64,000 bases of DNA from Sanderia malayensis (GCA_013076295.1 RQOL01000509.1:124001-188000), one strand, 5' to 3'. Counted from the stretch's first letter, positions 46,705-62,200 are shown. Program-made: numbers and translations. The notes: generated from the letters alone by a model not told the origin.

Positions 46705-47997
46705 TGTAACCAAAACCGAGCGAGTAAAACAGGGTGGCCCAGGGACGCAATGCAGTGAGCCCAAGCACGAGTTTGACAAATGCTGGTTGAATACATCCTA
46801 TCTTTATGGTTAAATATCCTTTAAGCTGCGTTCATGTTCAGCAGAACCTGACTCACCGCACAGCGTAGTGCTAAATATGGAACTTGGTTCCTGGGACCAC
46901 TGTTTTTCTTTGGATTATTCTTTCACTCATGACGTCATTTGTGGTGATTTCCCTCAAACGTCCCCTTCATGTTATAGAAAGCGATCGGGAATAAAACTAA
47001 GAATCCTTAGTAGCTGCTACTCGCCCTCATGATTAAGAAATCTTTCACAAATAGACCAGTCAAACCATTGCAACACAATTAATAACTCTTTCTCTTTTAT
47101 GGCACACTTCTTGAGCAATTTTGTCTGCGTTTTGACGATGGTGAAGCCTAAATGAACTTATCTTTTGGACGTTAGGTCATTTTTATCCAAAAAGCAGCGC
47201 TTTAGCAAATTGATTGTTAAGAAGAAGCTTTGAAAAATTCAGAAACATATATCGAGTTTGGTTTTTTATCGAATCCGTGCGCATTTTTGCTAGCTCACTA
47301 ATATAGGCAATTTTTCCTCTGTCCGCATCGGAAAGTTTTGGAGAACTTTGTTACTATACTCAAAATATTCTGCTTTTCCTTTGCAAGCACAAAGAGTTAT
47401 TAGTTGGTTGATTTGCTTTTTGTAAAAGATTCTAAAAATCGGATTTTCAAGTAACTAATCCCAAAATAGATGTCTGCCAAAAAGATTAATATTTACAGAA
47501 AGTTGTATTTTCTGGCAGGTTATTTCAAGTTCACCTATCCCACCCTTATATCTCCCGCTACTTCAAGATAATGAAATATTAATGACAATTCTGACAGAGA
47601 CCTAGCTAGGTAGAAGACGTGATTTCGATTTAGAATATATGACAAATTCTTGAATTTGGAAACGCGAATTCTCGTTAAAACTTGAACAAAACTCCCCTAC
47701 ACAGTATTTGACTCATTTCGAACATAATAGAAATGGTATGGATGCGATAGAATAGAAATATCGAATTCACGCAGTTTAATGGGTTGAGATGTTTACTGTT
47801 AAGGGATGTTATCTGGAACAAATTTTTCATTTTCCTGGCAGTTTGATTGCATTTTTAAATGTAATGAAATCCTTAACCAATTTCCCCCTTTTCGCGTAAC
47901 GGAACAAGTGTGCAAGCAATAATCAAAACTTTTCACGAAACGAAAGATCACAAAAACAACAGGCATCTTACCTCGATAACTGTATTTAAACTTCTGT

Positions 47998-48100
47998 TCT
48001 TTACTCTTTCTCTTCTTGCTCACGTTCTCTTGTCTTTCTCTTCTTGCTCACGTTCTCTAATCTTTCACATCTTGCTCATGTTCTTTACTCTTTCCCTTCT
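47998..48100. repeat. 30-nt tandem repeat, three units
   Basis: The units CTTTCTCTTCTTGCTCACGT and following bases recur with a 30-base period; the third is more diverged. Confidence 0.8.
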
Positions 48101-48863
48101 TTCTGCATCTGTTCGAGATATTCTTTCGCAGCCTGTTTTTATTGCTGGGTATGAAAGAAGATAGATCGCCAGACAATATGAGCAGTAAAGAGGTCCCTTT
48201 GACATCAGTCGATAACCTATTTATGATTTTATTTTTTGCTGACATACGATCATTTCTCATCGGAGAACAATTGTGATGCGGGAATGGCTCATACTACTCA
48301 CCAATTCAAACAGCAGTGCATATATTGATTGATCTTTCCTCTGTAATTGTTTACTTATATTCTTCTTTCTACTTCTTTCTACTATTGGTTTTTCTTTTCT
48401 TTTTTCTTTCTGTCCCTCTTCATTCTTCACTGATACATAATTTTGTATGATAATAATGTTTATATAAATACCGAGGCTAAAAATTTAAAAAATATATATA
48501 AATTTAACAATAACAACAGCAAACTTCACTGAAGTTAAATCACTCTCATAAAAAAGTAAGCACACAATACATACGCGTTCCTTTGCTTTATATTTTTTGA
48601 TCTTCCGGCTTTGCAGCAGGTAAGGAGGTAAACTCAACGAGACCTGATTCCCAACTTCCAGAGGTTGGGCTAGTTCTTTCCGATTTGCAATTTCCAGATG
48701 TCACCATTCTACGATATGACAATCATGCCAAAGGGAAATGCAAAATAAAGGATAAGTCAGCTGCCAACCTTCTCACGCGGACAGAAAACAACAACCATGG
48801 AACATATTTCCCTCTCGCTTTCTCAAATCATTCGCCATCTCCCATCAAGAAAAAACCATACCC

Positions 48864-48993
48864 TATAGTAAACGCCCGCATATAAGAACCAGTAAATTAA
48901 GAACCTCCTAGGCTGAGATCCCTTTTCAAAACATGGACTATTACAATTGAACAATAGGCTGGATGCAGGTTCTTATACGCGGGTGTTTACTGC
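48864..48993. mobile_element. 130-bp MITE (AGTAAACRCCCGCRTATAAG)
   Basis: Inverted ends of about 26 bases, AGTAAACGCCCGCATATAAG at the left and its near mirror at the right, surround a short AT-rich core. No coding capacity. Confidence 0.75.
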
Positions 48994-50664
48994 ATCCGTC
49001 ATGCAAACATAACTTGAATACGATAGAAGTTGTTGAATTTCTCTATAGAACATTGCATGCTTTATATGTTGTACCGCTAGACTGCTCGAGTTTTCGTCAA
49101 GCGGCAGCAAACGTCTCCATCCACTTTTCTGATGTTTTAAACGTTTGATGGGCTAAACAAACCTTCTATAGCACAAGAAATGGTGTCCTGGACACTTTTA
49201 GTCTGGGGTGGCGGCTATGACAAAAAGTCCCCCCCCCCATTACCGTGCAACAAACTGAGTAATATTCTAAACGCTTGTATGCTAAGTTAAAACTTGACAA
49301 TGATTTAGTGGAAATTTCATATTCATCACGGCTACAATGTGTTGTTATATCACATTGGAATAAACCGTAGAGGCCTTGGAAGCTTGACCAATGCTCTAAA
49401 GGACTTGTAATGAATGCTGTTGCTCAATCCCTGAACTATTCAGCCAATCAAAACCGCTGCCCGATATAAAATACCTGACGAATGACAAATTTAAACAATG
49501 CTAGATGGGTATTGATTTCGCATCACGATTTGCGTGGCATAATTACTTAATTTGCCCTCGTCTCAATAACTTCTACAGCACCACACCCACCTGTTCGATG
49601 ACGCAAAGATCAGAAGCAAGTGAATGTAAGCTATACTTTAAGAGATATTATTTATATGTATAATTAATTTATACTAAATATATAAGAAATGATAAAACAT
49701 GCATTATCCAATAAATAAGTTATATATTATACTTGGTAATGATTTCGTTATTATGTTTTTACCCCCAGATATATTAAATATAAAACAACCAATTAATTAA
49801 AAAATTAATAACACTTGATTGGGATTTTAGGCAATAGGATTTCAGAGAGATGGAAAGGACCTTTCTTTGAAATCTAATCGTTTTACAAGAAATCATTTAA
49901 AAGGCCTTTATTCATATGCTACGGCCAATCGTACCTTTGAAAGGGATAATTATTAAATTCAATTATTGTTGCAAGAAGTTATTGTTGAGAGAGATCCTTG
50001 AGAAATACTATTTTTATGGAATATCCCCAAGAAGTCCTTCTTCAAATTGTTGTTGCTAAAATTCGCTATCAATAAAAATTAGGCTATCAATTCAATACCA
50101 AATGAAAAGGTTCCAATGCCACACTGGGTTGCATTTAACTTTTAAAACAACGAGACGTTTCTAAATTAGAATTTAAGACTCCTAAGTAAAATATTATATA
50201 GATCAAATAAAACATTATACCTATGTGGTCGATGATATAACATTGATGGTTAATCATACGGTACAGGTTTGGTAATTATAGATGAATGATGTTTACGATC
50301 ACGAGCAGCATAATCTGTGTTCTCTTGGGTCATCTGGTACATCGATATGCCATAGGGAACAAAGCTTTTATGCACGACAATTTGCTTTTCGTTTTTATTA
50401 CTACTCCTGTCAAAGGTGGGAGAGTTTAAGTGATTAATGTGAGAAGTTTGGTAAATCTGTGAAATACCATTCTATGTGTTGTAACATCGAGTAGTTGCTC
50501 TATTCGAAGGAGCAACGAGAAAGCAGAGAAGGAGAAAGTAGACAAGGATGAATTGAATGAAAGAGCAAATAAAATATGAGGAGATATAAATAATTGAGTA
50601 CAAGGAGAAGAAAGATCCAAAGCATGAGAATGAAGAATATGAAGAGCTTAGCAAATTTCCATAT

Positions 50665-53600
50665 TCACCATTTGAAGCTCCTGGGTGACTTGATCCATTT
50701 GGCAAAGCTGAAATCTGCCGCAACACCGTGGGATAAGCCAGGACTGTATTGGCTAACAAATATGTACAGCACCAAGGCGATGCACATACTGGCTAATGCA
50801 TACGACCAACTGATACAAAACATTAAAATGATGCAGAGGGCTGCCTGAAATGAAGAGACAAATGTGAAGCATCTAGAGAAAAGGGAATCTGTTATGGTTG
50901 GGACTATTTTAGTGCTGCCCATGATTAAATTGTTGATCACACCGTGGAGGGAAATTGAAAGGAAGTTTCGAAATATTGGGAAGGAACTTTAGGAAAATAA
51001 CGCGAAGATTGAAAGGAAATTCCATTTTCAAAAGTGGAAATTGCCTACTTTGACAACGAATGGCTCAAAAGCTCCAGATCATATTCAAACTGTAAGCTTA
51101 TAAGCACGTTGAAAGTGAAAACGAAAAGTGTTATAAACATTGTTTCACCGTAATAGCGGAAAAATGAAAAAAGAAATTGCAAAACATCACCGGTTCTGAA
51201 TGTTTTAAGCTTTAATAATTGAAAAGATTAAAAAAAATGAAGAAAAAAACAAAGAACTCCGAGGTCAGGGAAACCGACTGGTGACACCATGATGGGCCTA
51301 GTGCTCCACAGTTACTGAGTTGTATCGAAACCGACTTCAAACATTGCGCAAAACTTGTAGCAGGTGTTTGTAAAAACTTGAAATTTGAAAAGCTACCAAT
51401 GAATATTAAAAAACCAGTAAAATGAAAAACAAATATGTAAACCATTCGATCAAGGCGGTTTGTTTGACCCAAGTACAGATCAGTATTTCTCGAGGGAACA
51501 GCAAGAATTGTTTTCGTTTTTAATTGATCGATGACTGTGCCGAAATTTTTCCCCGTTGAAACTAAACATGTTATTTTCTCTAGCCCTTATCGAGATATTT
51601 TAGAGATATCTTTGTCTTTTCAAGAACGATTTTGTAAAAATATGCCATGTTTCATTAGCCAGTTTGAATTGCTTTCCTGTCAACTGACCTTGTACCGTGG
51701 GTACCACAGCCTCAAAAAAAATAAAAATAGAAAAATTCTCTCCCTCCTTTTTCTATTTTCATTTTTTTATTTCATCTTTTTCATTTGTTTTTAGGCTCTG
51801 GTAGCCAGGGTACTGACTTTGTAGTTTGCTGTTGATTTTGATTTGGGTTGAGTTGTAACTTCGTAACAGGGCTGCATATACATTGCTTCTGGATAAAAAC
51901 ATTTTCATTTATATATGCTTTTCATGCTTTCATATCATGCTAAAACTTGAATCCAAAATATTAATGAATTAAACGAGAAACTTATCAACCAAGTTGGTGA
52001 TATTCTTGTCCGAATCGATTTAATATTGAAAAGCTCTTTTTATTCAAAAAATTGCACGAGTATACATATGTGGATTTTATAGAAGTAATTTTCAATGCAT
52101 TCAATCAAAGTTAATATGCTAGAAACTATGAATTAGATTTTCAACCATAAAATAAAATTTCTGGTACAATTAGTTGGGTAAATTTCCATTAAATTGCATC
52201 TTTCTGGTACGTGTGAAGTTATGCATTTTCTTGTCAGTGCGTGAAAGTCTAAAAGTTGTCCAAGGGTTCTCAAAAGTCACCTTGTTTTACTACAGAAAGT
52301 CAGCAGATCTACGTTGAACAACCTAACTGTCATAACGGGGAACAGGCAATCCTGGAATGTGACGTCACACGATGTCTTATGACGTCATATTCCCTGTTTT
52401 CTTATTTCCCGTTCCCCGATTCTCTGTAACCCTTTTACAAATAGCCATGGCTTAACATTGCAAAAAGGTCCCAAATTTCAAAACATGGCGTTGAATCCTG
52501 AGGTAACATACGATTCTGAGTTTTTCATCTTGCCAAAAAGGCTGACAAAGCTAGGTGAAAGACTTTACGAAAAGAATCAAATTGCTATAAAAAAGCAGAA
52601 ACACATTTATTTATTTCTAATTTAATGGAGGTCAATAAATATCGCTGATTGTTTTTTTTTCTCAAAAAAGAGGGCAGTGGATAGCCAGGAATTGTGGGGA
52701 CTATTTTAAACCCACTTATACCCACGAATTAGTCTCTAAAACCAGCCAACAAATGAATCAAAATAAGGAATATGCCAATAAGAAATAGAGTTATGGTAGA
52801 GGCATAGTAACGAGAAAGACTGCAATCTATAGTTCAGCATCCTATAAGAGCTAATGGAGCAATTATCACAGAAGCAATCAGCAGATGTTCACAAACATCG
52901 TCTCACTATGAATAATGAAATCAAATCGTCTCATTAATTTCATAATATGTTCCATGCTATACATGATGAACATAGCCAACGCATGTTACAAGCATTAATT
53001 ATAAATCAAACTAATTGGCAGAAAGAGTGAACAGTAGATGGGCCAGTTGCTTACCGTAAATAATGAAATCCACCGATTGCAGATTTTGGCATATAGTGCT
53101 GTTGGCTCCTTGTTTTTCACGAATTCCAGGCGTGGCTCGCTCTTATCCTTGATACCTGCGGAGAAAATTAGGTTGCCTTTGACAAACGCCTTTGTGAGCC
53201 ATTCCCGGGATGATAGATCAACATTACGCAAGAACTATGGGTTGAGAATGGCTATAAGTAGGCCCATTGAGAGCCAGCTCGGGCCCAGGGGCTATAAACA
53301 AACAAGCGGCCGTGCTAAAATTGCTTTGCTAAAATTACTTTTCGCGGGCCCTTCCTGAGACCCGGGCCCCGGGAATTTACCCCGGTTACCCCCCCCCCTG
53401 TCGACAGGACTATAAGTGATGGGGGCGGGCGTTCCACTTTTCCACTTTTTCACTTTAGGCTGGCGCGCTTAGTTGGCCTTCGACGGAGTGGAACAGCGAT
53501 TTTCAACAAAAATGGGGTTTTCAACAAAAATGGGGTTTGTTTTCTATTGTTATTGCCTGGTGCATGTACAGCTTAATAACAGGAGAGTGATAATAATAAA

Positions 53601-55070
53601 CTAACCTTCTTTATCAATATCACTTGTGTATGTGTCTTCATCTTTACTGAAATTCTTCAAATCTCCGTCATGGATTAACTTGCTGTTCATTTCGTCTGCT
53701 GATGATGCAATATTTTCTTTTTCTTTTTTGTTGTTAAAAACACCATTAATTTGAACATCCTAAAAATTAGGCACATATTTCACATCGAAATGGAGCATCG
53801 AAAGATAAAAACAAGGCTTTATAAGGGTAGGTCTCTCTCTCCAAATTTCACATGCTACACTTTTTCTCTTCCAAAAGCACTTCTCTTCAACTTTGGCCTT
53901 GCTTGCTTTTAAGCTCCAGCCCTAAGCAGCCCCGATGGCCCCACATTCCATTAATTCAAGTGCCCCCACTCTATCAATGGCCCCCTTTAGTAAATATTTA
54001 GCGTTCATTACGTCATTCTATTTTTATTTATAGCGCTATCTATAATACGAAATTTTATATATTACACTATCTTATCACTTAGTTTCATCAGAATAAACGC
54101 CCCTGGCAAATACAGTTGCCGTGAACCTTTTAATTGCCCCCCCCAAAAAAAAAGCTCGCATCAAATACGCCCGCCCTTAAAAACATCAAAATAAACAAGC
54201 CTCGGAAAATGAACATTTACGATACTTCCTCCTAACCATAGGGATGAAGCTCGTAGTTCAACTCCTGTGACACCCTTTCATGACACGCAAAATCCAGTCG
54301 ACACAATATTACCTTTCCATTACATTCACCATCGTTATGTTGACTGCCATACGTTTGTGCGTCGGCAATGAGGGGTACTTTCTCGGTATCCCTCCCACCT
54401 TTTGTCGACTTGCCGTAGACATCGTGCATATACGAGGACATTCCATTATACTCTTGTCCATCATGCTCCTCCGCCTGTCGGTTCTGTGTGACCTCGTAGC
54501 TCATAGCCAAGGCAAAGTATGCATAGTTTATGACGGTGTACGTGAGTAGAAATGGCATTGTTACTATCGTTGCAAGAGTATTGAGCTTGCCGATAAGTAT
54601 GAAGAGCGTTGCGATAAAAGCGATTAGTATTGTGGCGTTTCGAGGTTCCTTACAAGCGCCGTTCTACAAAAAAACACACAAATATGGATATGTTAAGTTA
54701 TAGCGATAAGAGAGCAGGTCATTAACTTTTTTATTGCCTGCTTTGCAAATGGCTTCAGAATATTATCGGATTCATCTTTTCAAGCAGAACCTTCAATCTA
54801 ATTAGTATATGTATATATGAATTTTCAATCTAAATTGTGTATGTAAACATAAACTTTTAATCAAGTTAGTGTGCTAACGTGATTAAAAGTATGTATGTAT
54901 GTACATCTCCTGATGAGTGGGAAACCACGAAACAGGCTTGTCGAGATGAAGAACTTAGTCTTTTGAATCTTTTCTTCTTCGTGCACATATACCGCTCTAC
55001 TTTAATGTATCGAGCACTTTTTCGGTAAATCGAAATACAGACTTCGTATGTATGTATATATGTATGTATG

Positions 55071-55104
<34 letters not shown>

Positions 55105-58100
55105 TGTATGTATGTATGTATGTATGTATGGATGTATGTATGTATGTATGTATGTATGTATGTATGTATGTATGTATGTATGTATGTATGTATGTATGTA
55201 TGTATGTATGTATGGATGTATGTATGTATGTATGTATGTATGTATGTATGGATGTATGTATGTATGTATGTATGTATGTATGTATGTATGTATGTATGTA
55301 TGTATGTATGTATGTATGTTTATGTATGTTTATGTATGTATATACATACAAACAGCATCTGTCTACCGTGGACAGTATGATCTACCTGCAACACAGCAGT
55401 TAAAGTATACAATAATCATGGTCCATGCAAATCGTATTGGTCTCTGGAAACCACAGCTCTCCTAACCTGAACCGTAACGAATCAATTTAAACTCTCTTCA
55501 TTTCTGGGTAGTTTTTGAGGTAGCCACCGCATGTAGCCACCGCAATTTTTAAATTTAAAAATTCATTCATAAAAACGTTGTTTCACGCTTCCAAAAATCT
55601 GACAGCTATCTCATGGGCGATGGGCAATTGGTGAAAACAGAAGGGAAAGAACTAATCTTCCTGGAAGTCGAGACGTTGTGATATGTTGTAGGATTGCTCC
55701 AAAATCCTAGAAGTCGTTGAGTGTATTTACAGCATACACTCATTTTATGAGGAGCCCACATGTCTTATGGTTTAAATGGCTCAAACATGTAAGGCACCCA
55801 TAAAACTAAGGACAAAATCTATAAAGAACTTTTCAGTCTTTAATCTCTTTATTTCATTCGCTTTCTTAATGCAGTGCTCCTATCATTGCAAATATCATTA
55901 ATCTCTACAAAATAAAGGCTAGATGCATTGTTCGGAATTGTAGCTTACACGCAAATGTCTCTGGAAGGTAGTAATAGAACCCCCAGAAGTATGAAAAATA
56001 AAATCTTTAAAGCATTAAATGTGCACTTGAAAACATGCAACTTTCAGACCGACAATTTGATCAAAACATGTAGAAAAAGAAAAATTTTCGAAACTAACCC
56101 GCGTGGATAGTTTATTGTGTATGCGATCGACGTATAGAGCGTGTGATCTTTCACACCAGCAAACCATTTCATGTCATGTCATAACAGTGTAACTTTTAAT
56201 ATTAATTGAAAAGCAATGAATATTAAAACATATGCTACTGTTATGGAAACTTGAGCAGATGTATTGCAATAATAATAAACCCTGGCAAACTGTCTGTACG
56301 ACACTTATACCTGCCTGAATCCAAATTAAGATGCCGATAAGGCTGAAAAATTCAGTTTCATCTGAAGATAAGGCATAGTTGCCTACCCAACCGGCAACTA
56401 GTATATCGTTTTCATACTGTTTTTACTAAACAGCTCTATGTGCGAAAATGTTTCAGAATTATAAGAAATTAATTAAGAACCTTCGAAACAGATGCTTTAT
56501 CCTTTTAAAGGATAAAAGTGAAAAGAATATAAAATCAACAGAAATTAACGGCGTAGACAAGACATATTTTAGTGTGCAGTACTGCACACTTTGTGCAGTA
56601 TTGAAAATGAAATGTGCTAAATTGAAAATGAAATGTGCAGTATTGAATTTGAGGTTTCAAGAATTCAGTTTTGAAATTTGAAAAATGACTTTGAAAAGCT
56701 AAAAACTGGTTAACTGTGATACGTGATATATATTTTTTGAACGCATAAGGTTATAAACGGTCATAATTCCCTGAAATCCAAATGCTGGGAAGTGCATTCC
56801 AAGCCAATATCAGGACCTTATTTTTAAAACATTTTCTGGGGCATACCCCAGACACCCTAGGGGAATTTACATTGTCTTTTGTGTAGTATTTGTGCAGTAT
56901 TGGAAATCCCTTAGAATAGACCTGAATGTGACATGATTCTGCTTTAATTTTATCTCATATTGACGTTTTTTTGTAACAATATTAATATTTCGATATATTC
57001 AGCCTTTTCATTTTTTTAACTAGAATTTTCTATCGTTGAATAAAAAACTTTTGAGAAACCTTCGAAATAAGATATAGCCAAAAATCAAGAAATCTTTGCT
57101 ATTAGGCTGAGACCAGATTCCCCATAAAAACATGAAGAAAAACAAGCTTCCAAATACTACGAAATAGTAAACATCTGAGCTTCTGAACTGCACGACAATT
57201 ATCCATTACGAGACACCGAGGCTCAGAAATAATGAGTGATATAGCAATATATATAGGTATTTAATGATATTATGTATCGCTTTAAGGTTTGCTATGAAAA
57301 CATGCACATGGTAACTAGACCACTCTTTTTTCCATGCTATACTGCTCAAAAGATATATAGGCAAAAGTACTTTGCGATCCGAAGTTACGTATTTTTAAGA
57401 ACATATTGTTTGAGATTATGAAAATTTGAGATGCAGATGGTCAAGCATGGCGCATGTAGAAGTCAAATCAAATGAAACAGAACATGCTAAAAACAAAGAA
57501 CAAGGACAAGCCTAATCCAAACATCCTAACCTAGTAAAAAATTGGAGCTTGTGAAAATTGCATCCAGTCCTTTGTTAAAGTACAATGGCCTATTGTTTCT
57601 TCTATTGTTTTCAACAACAATATAGCAATGATCCGAGCTCTTAATTCCCCAGCTCTTGCAGGTTTTGCTGTTGTATTATACTATATTGTACATACTTGTT
57701 ACACTACTATACTGTACATACCTGCTACACTACTATACTTTACATACCTGTTTTGCAAACGGTTTCAGGATTGGAAGTATGTTATCTTCTGCTATCCTTT
57801 GAAGAACCCTTGGTGGCCCAACCACTCCACCGAGTATGGATGAAAGCGATGAGACGTAAAGACCAAGGAGAAACAAAAACCCAATCACTGATATCTGAAA
57901 ACGGAAATTATTCTCAATGAAAACTCACCTATGATAATTCTTTAGAAAAGACCCCTAATTCTATATCCCTTTTAAAAGTTTTCTTCATCACTTTCAAGGT
58001 AAATTATCGGAAGTTATAATTTCATTTCATCTAAATGTTGTCTGATGCTTGCCTGATAAACTTTTTTGATCGAAAGTTAGATACTAGGAGACAAAAGTGC

Positions 58101-59260
58101 TGAAACACTTACGAGTACAAAATGTTTGACTTTGCAAGTTTTGCACATACTATTCACCCTCTCTCCTCCCAAGACAATGTTATTCCTGGAGATAATCTTA
58201 TAAACTATTGATCAAATTATTTTTACGCGATTACCACAAAAGTTTGCTTGGGAGAACAACATTTTTTAGGGGGAGCGAGGGCTGAATAAAGCCCACAAGA
58301 AAGAACGTTTACGTGTTGATAGCCTGTTTTTAATTTTATAACTGTCCTAAGGATTTTATCACCTATTGTACTTGTATGTTCATCATGGTTGGCGAATCCC
58401 TACATAATTGTTACAATGATTTTTGACTCGCGACGCGCATGCGCAAGGGAGTAGATGTTGGTGAGTGGGGAAAAATGTTGTGTTCTGTGTGAGTGTAGTG
58501 TGGTGCGTGTTTCTGTTTACTTTACCATATAAGGTATGTGCCTCAGATTCAAACGTTCACTTTTGATTTGAAGTGAGGCTACCAAGTATGATATCACTTT
58601 GCAAGTTTTTCATTGGATAAAATGTAAACTTGTTGAAATAACAAACAACATGACGTGCCATACTAGATGATGTTTTTTGAATTTGCTGCGTTCAATCCTG
58701 AAAATTAAATCCAGGGTATTTTATGTCCAAACGTGAAAAGTCAATAAAATTAGTTATTCAGTTTTGCTCAAGCTCAACTTTCAGGCTCGCAAAGTTTGAC
58801 TTTAATTTGATAATAATTTTTTCACTTTCTGGATAATACATTGAAATAAAAGCCATCTGTCGCGAGTTACCTCAAGGTTGCTTTGATTATTTTATATTTC
58901 CGGATTGTTCTGGTCCAGTGACCCCCCCTCTTTGGGACCCTCTAGTTTGATCTGGATCTTTCTGAAGTTGCTTAAACGAAAGTGAAGCCCAGTGCCAGCT
59001 ACACAAATACTTGCGATCAAAGTTATGTAACGACTAAAGAAGTTAATTAAAGTAGTTGATAGATCTAATTACTACAACAGATTCAAATTCGTCTCGTGCG
59101 CATCATGAATAATTAATTACCTTTTGCATAATTACATAGTAATTTATTACCTTTTGCATAATCATGCTGTCTGTTCGTAGCGCATCACGCGTGCATGTTG
59201 CTCCGAGTAAAAATATAAACACAACGTAGAATCCACCACTAAAACAAACAAACAAACAAA

Positions 59261-59291
<31 letters not shown>

Positions 59292-62200
59292 ATAGCGATC
59301 CTTAATAACTCATGATAACTATTAGGTAGCTAATGATAGATTATGTTGTGTTATGTTATGTGATGTTATGTTATGTAATGTATATTCTGAACGCAGGCTC
59401 TTCTGTGCCTCTATATTCAGCTCTATCGCTGAGTATAGAGGCACAAAAGTCTAATTTGTGTATTTGTGACTTATAATCTTATATTCTTATATCTCGATGG
59501 TGCTGAGTTAAATACTGGATTTCCAAATGCTCGATATAATAACAATAACAATAATAAATCGGTAAAAATTTTATGCCGAAAATGATAAGGAAATTGAAGA
59601 GTGTCGTGATATGCATGAAATGTGAAATTGTTTGGCAAAGCGTGTTTCTGGTGATTTCGAAGCAAAATCCACGTTACCTGACACCAAGTGCAGCTACGGA
59701 TCCGACCGGAATACTGCGATCCGGATCCTTGAGATCTCCACTCATGTTCACACCGGACATGACGCCACACGCGGCCGGAAAGAACACACCAAATACGGTA
59801 AAAAAATGCACGTGACCAGTAAACATTGGCTTCGTGTTGCTGTTGAAATTTTCACTGCTGAAACCTGTGAAACCATCCACTAAAAACAAAATTTGACGCG
59901 TCAGTATGATGAAAGCATCACTGTAATAAACAGTACCACAATATATATAGCATAGAACTTACTGCAAGTCAGCAAGATTGTATTACCAAGAAGCAAACAA
60001 ACGAATAAAGCTCCGTCTATGATGTCTCGGGCATTATTCGCTTCAAATGTTGGGTAGAGAGAATGCAGGCGAAGATTTACTCTTATTATCGTAGTGAATA
60101 TAGTATAGCATAAGATGTAATAAATGTTGTAGTGAAAGAAAAAGTATATAGTCATCTCCTTCATATAGTCCAAAACATGTTTGACTCTATAAAGGAGGTG
60201 TGTCCAAACAATTCACGCATTGTGATTATGTACAGAAATTGACAATTTCTTAAGCAACAACCAAGTAAAGTAGTTTCACATTCCGCTACAACGAGCTCTC
60301 GTTATACCCGGTCATTTATGGAGGTTTTGTCTGAAGAAGTCACCAGTCGGCAGTTCAGCAGCACAAATGCAACGCAATATGGGCTTACCTGGATCATCAT
60401 GAACCAAAGTGCCAATGATAAAATCCAGAACAGCAATGGCCAGAATGAGTACGAGGACCAACTGGAACCTGATGACCCACTTGACGCCAGATATGGCAAT
60501 GCACAAAAGGGACAACAGAACAACTAGGCTGACGCAACGGATGGCCCATGTATTACGCCAGCCGACGAGACTCGCAAAGGACTCCGAAAATCCAGTGCAA
60601 TACATAGCAGTTGCAGCCGCCTGTAAATTATGAAAATATGATGCAATACGACACGACACGACACTACACGACATGGCACGATGCAATACGATACTGTACA
60701 ATACAACGCAGAACGACATCACTACCGTAAATTCTCGAATAAGCCCCCACCTTCGAATAAGCCCTTCCCTCGAATAAGCCCCCATCCTGATAATCATTTG
60801 CAAGGATATTGAGTCCAAGTATCGAGACATTGAAGTTATTTAGTGAATGTATTGTAAATAACAGCAAGTCTAAACAAATAACTTTATTGATTGGCTGCAT
60901 CGTATAGCTTTTATTTTGCTTCTAATATTGGACAATAATCGGGCTAAAATTTGGTTTTTGCAAATAAGCCCCGGGGGCTTATTCGAGGATTTACGGTATG
61001 TAGTGCGGAGCAAGAAAACGTAGCAGAAAGCATCATAAAACAGTGCAAGAACGTGTTAGAGACAACCTCTTATTGCAAGGCCGCATATACAAATAATTAA
61101 TAATACAGTGTACATGTGAGTGTTGTAGACCAATGGTACAAAAACAATAGTATAAAATGGATGACAATTATAAATAGACAAATGCAATAGACAAGTACTT
61201 ACGTGTCCTAGGCAATAGAGAAGGCCAATAGTGCCACCGACTTTCCCACCGAGCACGTGAGAGACAATGAAATACACGCCCCCACCTTTTACATCGCATC
61301 TGTCACAAATACCAACCGCTGACATGACGGAAGCGAGGGCGACAGATAACGAAAGCGAGACTATGAGAAGAGATAAACCAATTCCTGCGTAACCCTGAAA
61401 GACGAAATGGTTGGAGTGAGGAAATCGCAAAACTAAGAAACGTGGGCTTGAGGCAGTCCATTGTGACATTTTTAAACCTTATTCTATGGATGAGCGAAAT
61501 TCTCTTGAATTTTGCAAGATTACTACAAAGAATACTGCAGAGCATGACTACTGCCGATTTTGAAAGATTGCTGGAGAGCATAAATAATGGTGCCAAGGAG
61601 ATGAGATGCAAAGTTGTTCTTACAACCATCCATCCCGTTCTGAGGAAGATGACCACGCCCACTATATTCATGAGACACGATGTAAACACGCCTGAAACAG
61701 CAAAATACAAAAAAATGAGCATCTTCATACAATTTGAGTAAACAGAAATGTTTGTCTAATGGATTTTCACATTTACTCAGTAAGTGTATTTAGCGATCCT
61801 GACGTCATATCACGCTGATCGCATTTTTGCATTAACGTATAATCAAACAACCATAATCAACGAATCACCTAATCAGATGATTAATCAAGCAATCAACCCA
61901 CCATCCCATGTTCCGAACAACAATGTCCTTGTTATAAAAAATGATGATTTCCACCATGGTTCTTGGAGGTCATGATGCTGCAAAGAAAATAAACATGATT
62001 GTATCATAGAGATAGGATTGAAAATAATTATCTTTGTGATCCTATCTCCTTGGGTTTTATTTACCGTTTCTGCTTTTCGCATGAAGCGACAAAAGATGCA
62101 CAATGGGGAAATAATGAAAAAATGTCTAAGAAATTAAAAGAAGAATTAACTCCCATGGTATTGCGTTTATGATAATTAAAGACAAGAAATTGATTTATGT

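Larger units (their letters stand above)
46422..50664. other. Intergenic region with MITEs and simple repeats
   Basis: About 4.2 kb between the GPCR 5' end and the SLC12A8 3' end. It holds MITEs at 46531-46704 and 48864-48993 and a 30-base repeat at 47998-48100. No convincing coding sequence was found on either strand. Confidence 0.5.

Noticed and set aside
54866..55465. Long frames rich in MYVC or HTYI on both strands
   Set aside because: Open only because a tetranucleotide microsatellite has no stops in several frames.
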